64,000 bases of DNA from Catenulispora sp. EB89. Its GTDB lineage: Bacteria; Actinomycetota; Actinomycetes; Streptomycetales; Catenulisporaceae. The stretch lies in assembly GCF_041261445.1 (NCBI RefSeq), contig NZ_JBGCCU010000002.1:186001-250000 (forward strand), written 5' to 3'. A model generated the notes under the pieces. The model worked only from the letters and a program-made list of their open reading frames with translations, did not search any database and was not told the DNA's origin. The translations under genes and the position numbers were made by a program. Shown here one piece after another: positions 50,029 to 58,411 of this stretch (positions within the stretch are counted from its first letter, which is position 1; the number at the start of each line of letters is the position of its first letter).

Positions 50029-50748
50029 TCACCGCGCGGCCGGCCACAGGCTGAACTCGTTGCCGTCGGGATCCAGCATCAGCACCTCGCCGCTGCCCGG
50101 TCCGACACCGACCCAGGTGGCGCCGAGCGAGACCAGCCGGTCGGTCTCCGTCTGCTGCGAACTCTCGGCGACGGCGAGGTCGAAGCGCAGCCGGTTCCTG
50201 CCGTTCTTCGGCGTGACGGGCGGACCGCCCCAGGTGATCTTCGGGCCGCCGTGCGGCGAGCGGATCGCCGTCTCCTGGTCCTGGTCCCAGACCAGCGGCC
50301 AGTCCAGGGCCCGGCCCCAGAAATACCCGACCTCCTGCGAACCGTCGCTCGCCAGCGCCCCGATGAACCCGCACTCGGCGAGGAACACGTTGCCCGCCGC
50401 GATGACGCAGAACTCGTTGCCCTCGGGATCGGCGAGCACGACGTGCGTCGCTTCCGGGCCCTGCCCGACGTCGTGGTACCGGCCGCCGAGTTCGAGCGCG
50501 CGGGCCACGGTCTCCTTCTGGGCCTCGGGAGAAGCGCTGGTCAGATCGAAGTGCATCTGGTTCTGCCGGACCTTCTGCGCCTCCGACGGCAGGAACCTGA
50601 TCCGGAAGCCGGTGTCGTCGGCGGGGACGAGGGCGACACCGTCGCCCTGATCCTCCGCTCGTTCCCAGCCAAGAAGGCCGGACCAAAACCGGGCGAGCAA
50701 GAGCGGATCGTGCGCGTCTATACACAGCGCGACAAGCTGGGCACCCAT
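50029..50748 (-). CDS. Tandem VOC (glyoxalase-fold) protein
   Basis: A 239-residue protein with two VOC repeats: residues 1-115 (ALCIDAHDPLLLARFWSGLL to VVLADPEGNEFCVI) and 116-239 (ending LMLDPDGNEFSLWPAA). Possible metal ligands are present in each half (QMHFDLTS; LRFDLAV), but the usual first His is not clear. Members act as isomerases, dioxygenases or antibiotic-binding proteins; the substrate is unknown. The ATG at 50748 follows no strong ribosome site. It is downstream of the PucR gene by 70 bases on the same strand. Confidence 0.85.
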   Translation of the reverse strand: MGAQLVALCIDAHDPLLLARFWSGLLGWERAEDQGDGVALVPADDTGFRIRFLPSEAQKVRQNQMHFDLTSASPEAQKETVARALELGGRYHDVGQGPEATHVVLADPEGNEFCVIAAGNVFLAECGFIGALASDGSQEVGYFWGRALDWPLVWDQDQETAIRSPHGGPKITWGGPPVTPKNGRNRLRFDLAVAESSQQTETDRLVSLGATWVGVGPGSGEVLMLDPDGNEFSLWPAAR

Positions 50749-50818
50749 CTCTCGACTTAACCACTTCGAGAACTGCGACGCGACTGCATTTCGGCCTCAA
50801 TGCCCCGCGAACGGCCGG

Positions 50819-52270
50819 CTACTGCCCCTCGCGCACCCGCAGCGCGAACCACAGCTCCATGCGCGCGTCCGCCGAATCGGCGGCCGTCAGGTCCTTGCCC
50901 AGCAGCTCACCGGCCCGCGCGATCCGCGCACGCACGGTGTGCCGGTGCACCCCGAGCTCCGCGGCCGCCGAGTCCCACTGGCCGTTGTGCGCCAGCCAGG
51001 CGCGCAGCGTCGGCACCAGTTCCGAGCGGTCCGCCTCGACCAGCGGCCGCAGCACACCGGCCGCGAAGTCCCGGACGCCCTGGTCCGCGAACAGCGTCGC
51101 GAGCCCCGAGCCGGACTCGGCGAAGTACACGGCGGGCCGGCCGCTCTTGCGCGCCGTCGCCAACGCCTCGCCGGCCTGCCGGTAGGCACGTCCGAAGTCC
51201 ACGTAGCCGACCGCGTCCGAGACGCCGCCGGTGAAGCCCTCGTAGTCGGCGGAGGCGACCAGCACCCGCTCGTTGTCCTCTTCGAGCACGAACACCCGGT
51301 CCGAGACCGCCTCGTCGCGGACCGAGTCCCGCGCGACCCGCACCGGCTCGGCCGGCAGCGGCACCCGCAGCTCCCCCGCGGCCTCGTACGCCGCGTCCAC
51401 GTACCCGGCCAGCAGCAGCCGGACCACCGCGCGGCGCAGCGTCAGCTCGGCGACGGTGACGTCCTTGGTGGGCTGCTCGACCCCGAGCGTGAGCAGCGTG
51501 AGCGCGACGGCCAGGATCTGGCGGCCGGTGATGTCCGGGCTGCTCGTACGGCCCAGCACCCCGACGGCCAAGAAACCCATCACGCGCTTGCCGGCCCCGA
51601 GCGCGTGCACCTCGACGTGCCCTGATTCGGTGAGGATCGACGAGCTGCTGGGCAGCGTCCGGCCGCGCAGCCGGGCCAGCTCCGGCGCCAGGTCCAGGTG
51701 GGGCACCGGGCCCGCGCTGTGCAGCACCGAGCCGTCGGCCCCGGCCAGCACCGCCCACGCGCCGGGCCCGAGGCCGCGCACCAGAGAGCGCACCAGGGAG
51801 CGCTGCGGCTCGTGCGCGAGCGCCGACTTCACCAGGTCCTGCTGCGTCCGGTACCCCTCGGTGATGGCGCGGTACTCCTCGGCGGCCAGCGCCTTCGACA
51901 CGGACTTCGCGATCGCGATGAACGGCGTGGCCTTGGGCACCTCCAGCACCGGGAGGCCGTGCGCCGAGGCCGCGGCGACGAACCGCTCCGGCACCGAGGC
52001 GTTGTTCAGCCCGACGCCGAACCCCAGGCCCGCGACCCCGGCGCGCACCAGCCCCGACAGGAAGGCCTCCAGGTCGAATCCCGGGTCGGCCAGGCGCAGC
52101 CCGGTGGTCAGGAGCAGCTCGCCGCCCTCCAGGAACGGCGCCGGGTCGTTCAGTTCCGTGGTGTGCACCCACCGCACCTCGCGCGCGGTGTCCCCGGCCG
52201 GGCCCTCGGAGGTGAGCAGTCGCAGGCCCAGAGGTCGGTCGGCGAGCAGGGAGGCGATCGTCGGCGGCAC
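50819..52270 (-). CDS. PucR-family transcriptional regulator
   Basis: A 483-residue regulator. The N-terminal PucR domain begins IASLLADRPLGLRLL and carries VRWVHTTELNDPAPFLEGGE. The middle resembles a GGDEF-like domain. The C-terminal helix-turn-helix is AAAELGVHRHTVRARIARAG (about 440-459). Family members switch on purine or polyamine use. It is divergent from an NCS1 permease, with only about 90 bases between them, so that permease is its probable target. The start is GTG at 52270; the ribosome site is weak. Confidence 0.92.
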   Translation of the reverse strand: MPPTIASLLADRPLGLRLLTSEGPAGDTAREVRWVHTTELNDPAPFLEGGELLLTTGLRLADPGFDLEAFLSGLVRAGVAGLGFGVGLNNASVPERFVAAASAHGLPVLEVPKATPFIAIAKSVSKALAAEEYRAITEGYRTQQDLVKSALAHEPQRSLVRSLVRGLGPGAWAVLAGADGSVLHSAGPVPHLDLAPELARLRGRTLPSSSSILTESGHVEVHALGAGKRVMGFLAVGVLGRTSSPDITGRQILAVALTLLTLGVEQPTKDVTVAELTLRRAVVRLLLAGYVDAAYEAAGELRVPLPAEPVRVARDSVRDEAVSDRVFVLEEDNERVLVASADYEGFTGGVSDAVGYVDFGRAYRQAGEALATARKSGRPAVYFAESGSGLATLFADQGVRDFAAGVLRPLVEADRSELVPTLRAWLAHNGQWDSAAAELGVHRHTVRARIARAGELLGKDLTAADSADARMELWFALRVREGQ

Positions 52271-52360
52271 AGCCCCAGCCTACGTCGCCGGTCCGCGGCG
52301 CCATCGCCGCTGATCGCCCTTCGAACAGCGGTGCGCGCGCCCCGTACCATGGAGCACGCC

Positions 52361-53737
52361 ATGACGACCACCACCACGCCGGCCGAGGCCGCGCCCTCCG
52401 CAGAGGCCCCGCTCCGCCTCACCACCGAGGCCCCGCGCACCCTCTCCTTCAGCGACCAGTCCGCGTTCTGGGCGAACCTGGGCGTCAGCCTGATCGGGTT
52501 CTCCTCGGCCGCGGTCGTGCTGGTCCCCACCGGCTACTCGCCGCTGCCGGTCCCGGCCTCGCTGCTGGCGCTCGCGCTGGGCACCGTGGCCGGCATGGTG
52601 ATGACCGCGCTGGCCGGCGTGGTCGGCACCCGCACCGGCGCCCCGGCGATGACGGTGCTGCGCGGGCTGTTCGGCACCAAGCTGTCCTGGCTGCCGAGCC
52701 TGGCGAACATCTTCCAGCTGATCGGCTGGGGGGTGTACGAGATCACCGTCATCGTGCAGGGCGTGGACGCCATGACCGGCAAGGTCCCGCGGCCGCTGGT
52801 GGTGGTCGCGGCCGGGGCGTTGTGCACGTCGATGGCGATCTGGCCGCTGGCGGTGCTGCGCGTGCTGCGCAAGTACGTGACCGGCGCGGTCGCCGTCGCC
52901 ATGCTCTACTTCACGGTCCAGCTGCTGCGGAACCCGATCCCGCACCAGAGCGGCACGTCCTGGAGCGGCTTCTTCCCGGCCGTCGACGCCGCGCTCGCGC
53001 TGTCGGTGTCCTTCCTGCCGATGGCCGCCGACTACATGCGGCACGCGCGCAGCTCCCGCCAGGCCGGCGGCGCGGCGGTGCTGGGCTACAGCATCACGCA
53101 GTTCTGGTGCTACGCGATCGGCATCGTGGCGCTCTTGCAGGCCCCGAACGCCGACGTCTTCCACACCATGCTCGGCGTGACCGCCGGCTGGCTCTTCTTC
53201 CTGGTGCTGGTGCTGCGCGAGTCGGACCAGTCCTTCGCGAACGTGTACTCCACCGCGATGTCGATCCAGAACCTGCTGCCCCGCGTCGACCGCCGGATCC
53301 TGGCCGGCGGGGTCGGCGTGCTGGTCACGGTGATCGCACTGTTCGTCCACGACCTCGGCGGCTTCGCGAACTTCCTCGGGCTGATCGGCTCGGTCTTCGT
53401 GCCGCTGGCCGCGGTGGTCGGCGTCGACTACTTCCTGGGCCGCGGCCGCCAGGGCCGCTGGGACCTGTCCGAGCGCTCCCCGGCGCGGCCCGCGATGCTG
53501 CTGCCGTGGGCCCTGGGCTTCGTGGTCTACCAGGTGCTGAACCCGGGCTCGGTGGACTGGTGGGCGCACGGCTGGATGCACGTCCAGGACTGGGTCCACG
53601 TGCACCCGGGCTGGTGGGCCTCGGCCTCGCTGTACTCGTTCGCGGTGGCGGCGCTGGTCACCGGTGCGATCGTGGCGCTGGACCGGCGGCGCGCCCCGGG
53701 AGTCTCGATCCCGGCGCAGGCCGAGGGCTCTGCGTGA
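52361..53737 (+). CDS. NCS1-family purine/pyrimidine permease
   Basis: A 458-residue, 12-helix permease. TM1 is FWANLGVSLIGFSSAAVVLV, followed by a Gly-rich signature GTVAGMVMTALAGVVGTRTGAP and FQLIGWGVYEITVIVQG. This is the cytosine/uracil/allantoin/thiamine-precursor transporter superfamily, probably a sodium or proton symporter. The ATG at 52361 has GGAG 6 bases upstream; an ATG at 52349 would add four residues. It is divergent from pucR and coupled by GTGA to the kinase-fold gene, so an uptake-and-phosphorylate unit is plausible. Confidence 0.9.
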   Translation: MTTTTTPAEAAPSAEAPLRLTTEAPRTLSFSDQSAFWANLGVSLIGFSSAAVVLVPTGYSPLPVPASLLALALGTVAGMVMTALAGVVGTRTGAPAMTVLRGLFGTKLSWLPSLANIFQLIGWGVYEITVIVQGVDAMTGKVPRPLVVVAAGALCTSMAIWPLAVLRVLRKYVTGAVAVAMLYFTVQLLRNPIPHQSGTSWSGFFPAVDAALALSVSFLPMAADYMRHARSSRQAGGAAVLGYSITQFWCYAIGIVALLQAPNADVFHTMLGVTAGWLFFLVLVLRESDQSFANVYSTAMSIQNLLPRVDRRILAGGVGVLVTVIALFVHDLGGFANFLGLIGSVFVPLAAVVGVDYFLGRGRQGRWDLSERSPARPAMLLPWALGFVVYQVLNPGSVDWWAHGWMHVQDWVHVHPGWWASASLYSFAVAALVTGAIVALDRRRAPGVSIPAQAEGSA

Positions 53738-54846
53738 GCGACGACGACTTCGTCTTCGGCATGGGGGCGGAATCGATCGTGCGGCGCGACTGGCCGAGCC
53801 TGGCCGCGGAGGAAATCGAGGCGGTGCTCGGCGAGGAGATCGCCGGGATCGAGTGGCGCAGCCCGCGTCCGCTGTCGACGACCGCGCGCATCCGCCTGCC
53901 CGACGGCCGGCGGCTGATCGTGAAGCGGCTGCCCTCGGCCCTGCGCACCCCGGAGGCGCTGGCCGAGGAACACGGCTTCATGGACCATGTCCGCGAGCGC
54001 GGCATCCCGGTCCCCGCCGCCTGGACCGCCGGAGTCCGCGGCGACTTCGTCTATGAAGTCCAGGAACTCGGGATCGGCGAGGACCTGTATCAGAGCACCT
54101 TCTCCTGGTCCCCCTACTCCCCGAGTTCCCACGCCGCTCCCGCCGGAGCAATGCTCGGCCGCCTCCACATCGCCGCCGAGGGCTATTCAGCCCCACCCCG
54201 CCCCTGGCGCCCCCTGAAATCCGGCTTCTCGCTCTTCGGCTCGGCAGACCCGATCGCGGCCATCGAGCAGATCGCCGACGAGCGCCCACACCTCGCCGAC
54301 TTCCTGGCCGCCCGCGACTGGCGCTCCGACATCGAGCGGTTCCTACTCCCCTTCCACCGACGCCTGAGCCGCGACCTCAGTCCGCTCTGGACCCACAACG
54401 ACTGGCACGGCACGAACCTGCTCTGGTCCGCCGACCGCGACGACCTGTCCGTCACCGCGGTCCTCGACTTCGGCCTCTCCGACCGCACCGCCGCCGCCTA
54501 CGACCTGGCCATCGCGATCGAACGCTTCGCCGTGGACTGGGTCGGCCTGCGCGACGGCGGACCCGCCAACGTTCCCCAGCGCGAACTCCGGTCCTTCCTG
54601 CGCGGCTACACCTGGGTCCGACCGCTCAGCGCCGCCGAGTCCGCGGCACTCCCGAACCTCTTCCCGCTCTGCCACGCCGAATACGAGCTCTCAGAGATCG
54701 ACTACTTCCTCTCGGTCGTCCCCGGCGGCAGCGAGAAGAACGCCGAGATCGCCTACCGCGACTGGCTCCTCGGCCACGCGAAATGGGCGGAGTCCGAGGA
54801 AGGACAAACCTTCCTCGGACTCCTCGGAGGGGACACGCCGGCCTGA
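53734..54846 (+). CDS. Phosphotransferase (APH fold) coupled to the permease
   Basis: A 370-residue kinase-fold protein. The ATP Lys is in RLIVKRLPS (about residue 61), the catalytic loop is LWTHNDWHGTNLLW and the metal Asp is in VTAVLDFGLSD. HND replaces HGD but keeps the catalytic Asp and Asn. The GTG start overlaps the permease stop (GTGA at 53734-53737). Coupling to an NCS1 transporter suggests it phosphorylates an imported nucleoside-like or vitamin-precursor molecule, for example a homoserine/choline/thiamine-type kinase substrate; this is inference. It ends 12 bases from the convergent MFS gene. Confidence 0.85.
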   Translation: MSDDDFVFGMGAESIVRRDWPSLAAEEIEAVLGEEIAGIEWRSPRPLSTTARIRLPDGRRLIVKRLPSALRTPEALAEEHGFMDHVRERGIPVPAAWTAGVRGDFVYEVQELGIGEDLYQSTFSWSPYSPSSHAAPAGAMLGRLHIAAEGYSAPPRPWRPLKSGFSLFGSADPIAAIEQIADERPHLADFLAARDWRSDIERFLLPFHRRLSRDLSPLWTHNDWHGTNLLWSADRDDLSVTAVLDFGLSDRTAAAYDLAIAIERFAVDWVGLRDGGPANVPQRELRSFLRGYTWVRPLSAAESAALPNLFPLCHAEYELSEIDYFLSVVPGGSEKNAEIAYRDWLLGHAKWAESEEGQTFLGLLGGDTPA

Positions 54847-54858
54847 GACCGGCCCCTC

Positions 54859-56388
54859 TCAGTGCCCCTCAGCCTCCTGGGTGTGCTTCGACATCGTGAA
54901 CGCGACGGCCCAGGCGACCACCAGGATCGCCGCGCTGATCGCGAACACCAGGGTCGCGGCGGCCGGGACGCTGGTCATCATCGCGCCCGCCTTGTCGAAG
55001 AACACCGTGCCCAGCGCGGCGATCCCGAAGGCGCCGGCGAGCTGCTGCATCGCGTTGAGCAGGCCCGAGGCCGAGCCGACCTCGGCGTCGTCCAGGTCGC
55101 CCAGCACGGTGCCGAAGATCGGGCCGAAGATCAGGCCCATGCCCATCCCGGAGACCAGCAGCGGGACGATCAGGGTCCAGCTGGTGGTGGTCGCGCCGTA
55201 GGTGTGGACCAGCAGCGCGGAGATCACCGTGCCCAGGGACATGACCAGCATGCCGGCCTGGAGCGTGCGGCGCGGGCCGACCTTGGGCATCAGGGCCTGC
55301 GAGGCGCCCATGGAGACGATCGTGCCGATCGACCAGGGCAGCATCGTCAGCCCGGCGTGCAGCGCGCTGTAGTGCAGGCCGACCTGCAGGAACAGCGTGT
55401 AGACGAAGAACACGCCGCTCATCGCCGCCGCGAAGGAGAACAGCACGGCGATGCCGCTGACGAACGAGCGCTTGCGGAACACGGTCGGCACCACGAACGG
55501 GTCGCGGCCGAGGGCGTTGCGGCGGCGCTGGTGCAGCGCCAGCACACCGAAGGTGGGGACGGACGCGGCCATCATGGCGAACATCCACGCCGGCCAGCCC
55601 GCCTCGCGGCCCTGGACCAGCGGGTAGACCAGCAGCATGACGCCGGCGGTGGCCAGCAGCATGCCGACGATGTCGAGCTTGGGCTTGGCGCCGTCGGCGG
55701 CGTGCTCGTCCCGGGGCAGCACCTTGCTGCCGAAGGCCAGCGCGGCGATCCCGACCGGCACGTTGACCAGGAAGATGGCGCGCCAGCTGAGCCCGAACAG
55801 GTCGGCGCCGACCAGCCAGCCGCCCAGGATCGGGCCGAGGGTCGCGGCCAGGCCCATCATCGGGCCGAAGATGCCGAAGACGGAGTTCATCTTCTCCGCC
55901 GGCACCATGGCCCGCAGCATGCCCAGGCCCTGCGGGATCATCACCGCGGCGAAGGCGCCCTGCAGGATGCGCGCGCCGATCAGCTCGCCCGAGCTCTGCG
56001 CCACCGAGCACAGGACCGAGCCGACCAGGAAGCCGCTGATGCCGACCTGGAACATCCGCTTGCGGCCGAAGACGTCGCCGAGCCGGCCGCCGGTGGTCAG
56101 CATCACCGCGAAGGCCAGCGTGTAGCCGGCGACGATCCACTGCAGGGCCGAGGTGGAGGCGCCGAGGTCGGTCCGCAGGACCGGGCTGGCGATGTTCATG
56201 ATCGTGGTGTCGAGCAGGTCCATGATGTCGGCGCCGATGATCGCGAACAGCGCGAGGATCACGGCCTTGCCGAGCTTGGACTTGGCCGGACTTTGGGCGT
56301 CTTGTGAAGCCTGCCCGTCCGGTGAGCCGGGAGGCGCGCCGTCGGAGTGGTCGACGGTCTGGTTCGAGGTGTCGATCGTGCTGGTCAT
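54859..56388 (-). CDS. DHA2-family (EmrB/QacA) multidrug exporter
   Basis: A 509-residue proton antiporter with 14 predicted helices. The motif D-like start is MDLLDTTIMNIASPVLRTDL, motif A is GRLGDVFGRKRMFQVG, and motif C lies in GLAATLGPILGGWLVG. The N-terminal 50 residues are cytoplasmic and Asp/Ser/Pro-rich. The ATG at 56388 has GGAGGGGG 8 bases upstream. It is divergent from a TetR repressor, with an operator array between them, so it is a drug- or metabolite-inducible efflux system. Confidence 0.93.
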   Translation of the reverse strand: MTSTIDTSNQTVDHSDGAPPGSPDGQASQDAQSPAKSKLGKAVILALFAIIGADIMDLLDTTIMNIASPVLRTDLGASTSALQWIVAGYTLAFAVMLTTGGRLGDVFGRKRMFQVGISGFLVGSVLCSVAQSSGELIGARILQGAFAAVMIPQGLGMLRAMVPAEKMNSVFGIFGPMMGLAATLGPILGGWLVGADLFGLSWRAIFLVNVPVGIAALAFGSKVLPRDEHAADGAKPKLDIVGMLLATAGVMLLVYPLVQGREAGWPAWMFAMMAASVPTFGVLALHQRRRNALGRDPFVVPTVFRKRSFVSGIAVLFSFAAAMSGVFFVYTLFLQVGLHYSALHAGLTMLPWSIGTIVSMGASQALMPKVGPRRTLQAGMLVMSLGTVISALLVHTYGATTTSWTLIVPLLVSGMGMGLIFGPIFGTVLGDLDDAEVGSASGLLNAMQQLAGAFGIAALGTVFFDKAGAMMTSVPAAATLVFAISAAILVVAWAVAFTMSKHTQEAEGH

Positions 56389-56449
56389 GGTGGTCCCCCT
56401 CCGGGACGGATCCGCGGAGAGTGGTCCGCAGATGACGGGAAAATCTGGT

Positions 56450-56482
56450 TGAACGTTGTTCGAGACGAGCGAACGCCGTTCG
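56450..56482. promoter_or_regulatory. Operator pair in the exporter leader
   Basis: Two 13-base palindromic sites of type CGAACG-C-CGTTCG, at 56450-56462 (TGAACGTTGTTCG) and 56470-56482 (perfect). They lie 16-48 bases downstream of the exporter's -10, so a bound repressor would block early transcription. Confidence 0.8.
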
Positions 56483-56497
56483 GTGGGTTGCGTCATC

Positions 56498-56525
56498 ACG
56501 ATATATCTCGTGTGCCGGATGTCAA
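56498..56525 (-). promoter_or_regulatory. Exporter promoter
   Basis: On the minus strand TTGACA (56520-56525), a 16-base spacer and TATCGT (56498-56503). The near-consensus -35 is rare in this GC-rich sequence. Confidence 0.55.
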
Positions 56526-56564
56526 GCTATATCGCGAACCTCGGATCTGCGTCCGATGTCCTCA

Positions 56565-56651
56565 CGAACGCCGTTCGTGGTTCTACGAACACCGTTCTAC
56601 ACGCGAACATCGTTCGAGTCAAACGCCGTTCGAGCTTCCGAACGCCGTTCG
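56565..56651. promoter_or_regulatory. Five-site operator array before the TetR gene
   Basis: Five copies of the same 13-base palindrome at 56565, 56586, 56604, 56620 and 56639, starting 16-21 bases apart, about two helical turns. The first and last are perfect CGAACGCCGTTCG; the others differ by one to three bases. TACAGT at 56659-56664, just after the array, is a likely -10 for the TetR gene, so the array covers its promoter. Confidence 0.8.
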
Positions 56652-56693
56652 TCAGGCGTACAGTGTTCGGAAGAAGGAAGGGAGCCAGACCCG

Positions 56694-57434
56694 ATGGCGA
56701 ATCCAGCAGCACCGAACGAGACTCCGGAAGCGCCGGTCCCCCCGTGGGAGCGCACGCGCAAGGTCAAGGCGACCGCGCGCACGCCGCTGAGCCAGGAGGC
56801 GATCGTCGAGGCGGCGCTGCGCATCCTGGAGTCCGACGGCTACGACGCGCTGTCCATGCGCCGCGTCGCCGCCGATCTGGGCACCGGCGCCGCGTCCCTG
56901 TACGCGCACGTCGCCAACAAGGACGAGCTGCTGAAGCTGGCCATCGACCGGGTGTTCGGCGAGGCCGAGATCCCCGAGCCGGACCCCGAGCACTGGATCG
57001 AGCAGCTGCGCGACGCGATGCGCCAGACCCGGCGGATCCTGCAGGCCCACCCCGGCCTGGCCCGCTCCATGCTCGGCCGGGTGCCGATGGGACCGAGCGG
57101 GATCCGGCTGGTCGAGGGCTTCATGGGCCTGCTGCGGGCCGGCGACCTGCCGGACAAGGTGGCCGCCTGGGCCGGGGACGTCGTCTCGCTGTACGTGGTC
57201 GCCAGCGTCTTCGAGGACGACGTCCGGTTCTCCGTCCACGGCGAGACCTCGCAGGAGGACGTCGAGAAGTGGGCCGGCGAGATGAAGTCCTACGTCAAGT
57301 CCCTGCCGGTCGAGACGTTCCCGAACATGGTGGCGCTGGCCGACCCGATGTTCGAGACCGGGGGCCCGGACGGACGGTTCGAGTTCGGCCTCGACCTGAT
57401 GCTGCGCGGTCTGGCCTCGCACGCTCGGCACTGA
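56694..57434 (+). CDS. TetR-family repressor of the divergent exporter
   Basis: A 246-residue TetR/TetR_C-type protein. Residues 1-30 are a Pro/Lys-rich extension. The helix-turn-helix is MRRVAADLGTGAASLYAHVA (about 56-75), with KDELLKLAIDRVFGE completing the domain. The C-terminal part (HWIEQLRDAMRQTRRIL to FEFGLDLMLRGL) is the tetracycline-repressor-like ligand domain. The ATG at 56694 follows AAGGGAG. The seven inverted repeats between it and the exporter are its likely binding sites, giving autoregulation. Confidence 0.92.
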   Translation: MANPAAPNETPEAPVPPWERTRKVKATARTPLSQEAIVEAALRILESDGYDALSMRRVAADLGTGAASLYAHVANKDELLKLAIDRVFGEAEIPEPDPEHWIEQLRDAMRQTRRILQAHPGLARSMLGRVPMGPSGIRLVEGFMGLLRAGDLPDKVAAWAGDVVSLYVVASVFEDDVRFSVHGETSQEDVEKWAGEMKSYVKSLPVETFPNMVALADPMFETGGPDGRFEFGLDLMLRGLASHARH

Positions 57435-57483
57435 CTCCCAGGCTCGATACAGATCCGGCGCACCGACAGCGAAAGCAGGCGCG

Positions 57484-57511
57484 GCCTGGCGAATCAGGCT
57501 TTTGTGCTTTT
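57484..57511 (+). terminator. Terminator after the TetR gene
   Basis: GCCTG-GCGAAT-CAGGC followed by TTTTGTGCTTTT, a short stem with a strong T tract, 50 bases past the stop. Confidence 0.6.
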
Positions 57512-57577
57512 CAGGGCAGACATCTTCAAAAGGGTTACCTAGTCTCCATCTCAGCACACAGAGATTGGAGACACAGG

Positions 57578-58327
57578 ATGTCTTCTCCCCGCCGCCGGGC
57601 CGCGGCCGCGATAGCGCTCTCCGGAGCGATATCCGCAGCCCTCATCTCCACTCCGGCAGCGTCTGCGGGCATCGTGGAGGGCACCGCGCTGGCCGCGCGG
57701 CCGGCCACCCCCGATCTGCCCGACAGCACCTCCGCGAACTGGGCCGGCTACGTCGCCACCGGCGGCGGCTACTCCTCCGTCAGCGCCGCCTGGACGGAGC
57801 CGGGCGTCTCCTGCCGATCGCAGACCACGTACGCGTCGTTCTGGATCGGCCTGGACGGCGACGGCAGCAACTCGGTCGAGCAGATCGGCACCGAGGCCGA
57901 CTGCTCCGGCGGCCGCGCCTCCTACTCCGCGTGGTACGAGATGTATCCGAACGGCCCGGTCGACGTCGCGGGCCCGATCTCCCCCGGCGACGCGATCCAC
58001 GCCTCGGTCACTTACAACGGATCCGGCCGCTTCACCCTGGTCATCGGCGACCGGACCAGGGGCTGGTCGCACACGTTCACGCCGCACCTGGACAACCCGG
58101 CCCTGGCCTCCGCCGAGGTCATCGCCGAGGCCCCGTCGGACGCCTCCGGCGTGCTGCCGCTGTCCGACTTCGGGGCGGTGGGTTTCACCGGCGCGAGCGC
58201 CGACGGCAGGGCGCTGGGCGCGTTCCGCCCGGACCCGATCACCATGGCCGACGGCGGGACCACGAAGGCCGCTCCCAGCCCGATCTCGTCGGGCGGGGAC
58301 TTCACGGTGACGTGGCACGCCGGTTGA
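57578..58327 (+). CDS. Secreted glutamic (G1/eqolisin-type) peptidase
   Basis: A 249-residue secreted acid peptidase. The signal peptide is about 1-30 (SGAISAALISTPAASA). The mature part starts with TSANWAGYVATGGGYSSVSA, the family start. The catalytic Gln is probably in FWIGLDGDG then SVEQIGTEAD, and the catalytic Glu in SAWYEMYPNGPVD, matching the Gln/Glu dyad of eqolisins. Two Cys (SCRSQ; DCSGG) may form a disulfide. The ATG at 57578 has GGAG 8 bases upstream. The family is best known in fungi and works at low pH, which would suit an acid-soil organism. Confidence 0.88.
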   Translation: MSSPRRRAAAAIALSGAISAALISTPAASAGIVEGTALAARPATPDLPDSTSANWAGYVATGGGYSSVSAAWTEPGVSCRSQTTYASFWIGLDGDGSNSVEQIGTEADCSGGRASYSAWYEMYPNGPVDVAGPISPGDAIHASVTYNGSGRFTLVIGDRTRGWSHTFTPHLDNPALASAEVIAEAPSDASGVLPLSDFGAVGFTGASADGRALGAFRPDPITMADGGTTKAAPSPISSGGDFTVTWHAG

Positions 58328-58411
58328 GCGGGGGCGGCGGCAGCGGCAGCGGTACCGGCGACAGCGGTCGCGGCGGCGGCGACCGGTCCGGCCGCCGCCG
58401 GCCGCGCAGGT

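Noticed and set aside
56450-56651. Regular repeats considered as a CRISPR array.
   Set aside because: Units are 13-base palindromes with 3-8 base gaps, no spacers of normal length, and no cas genes nearby.
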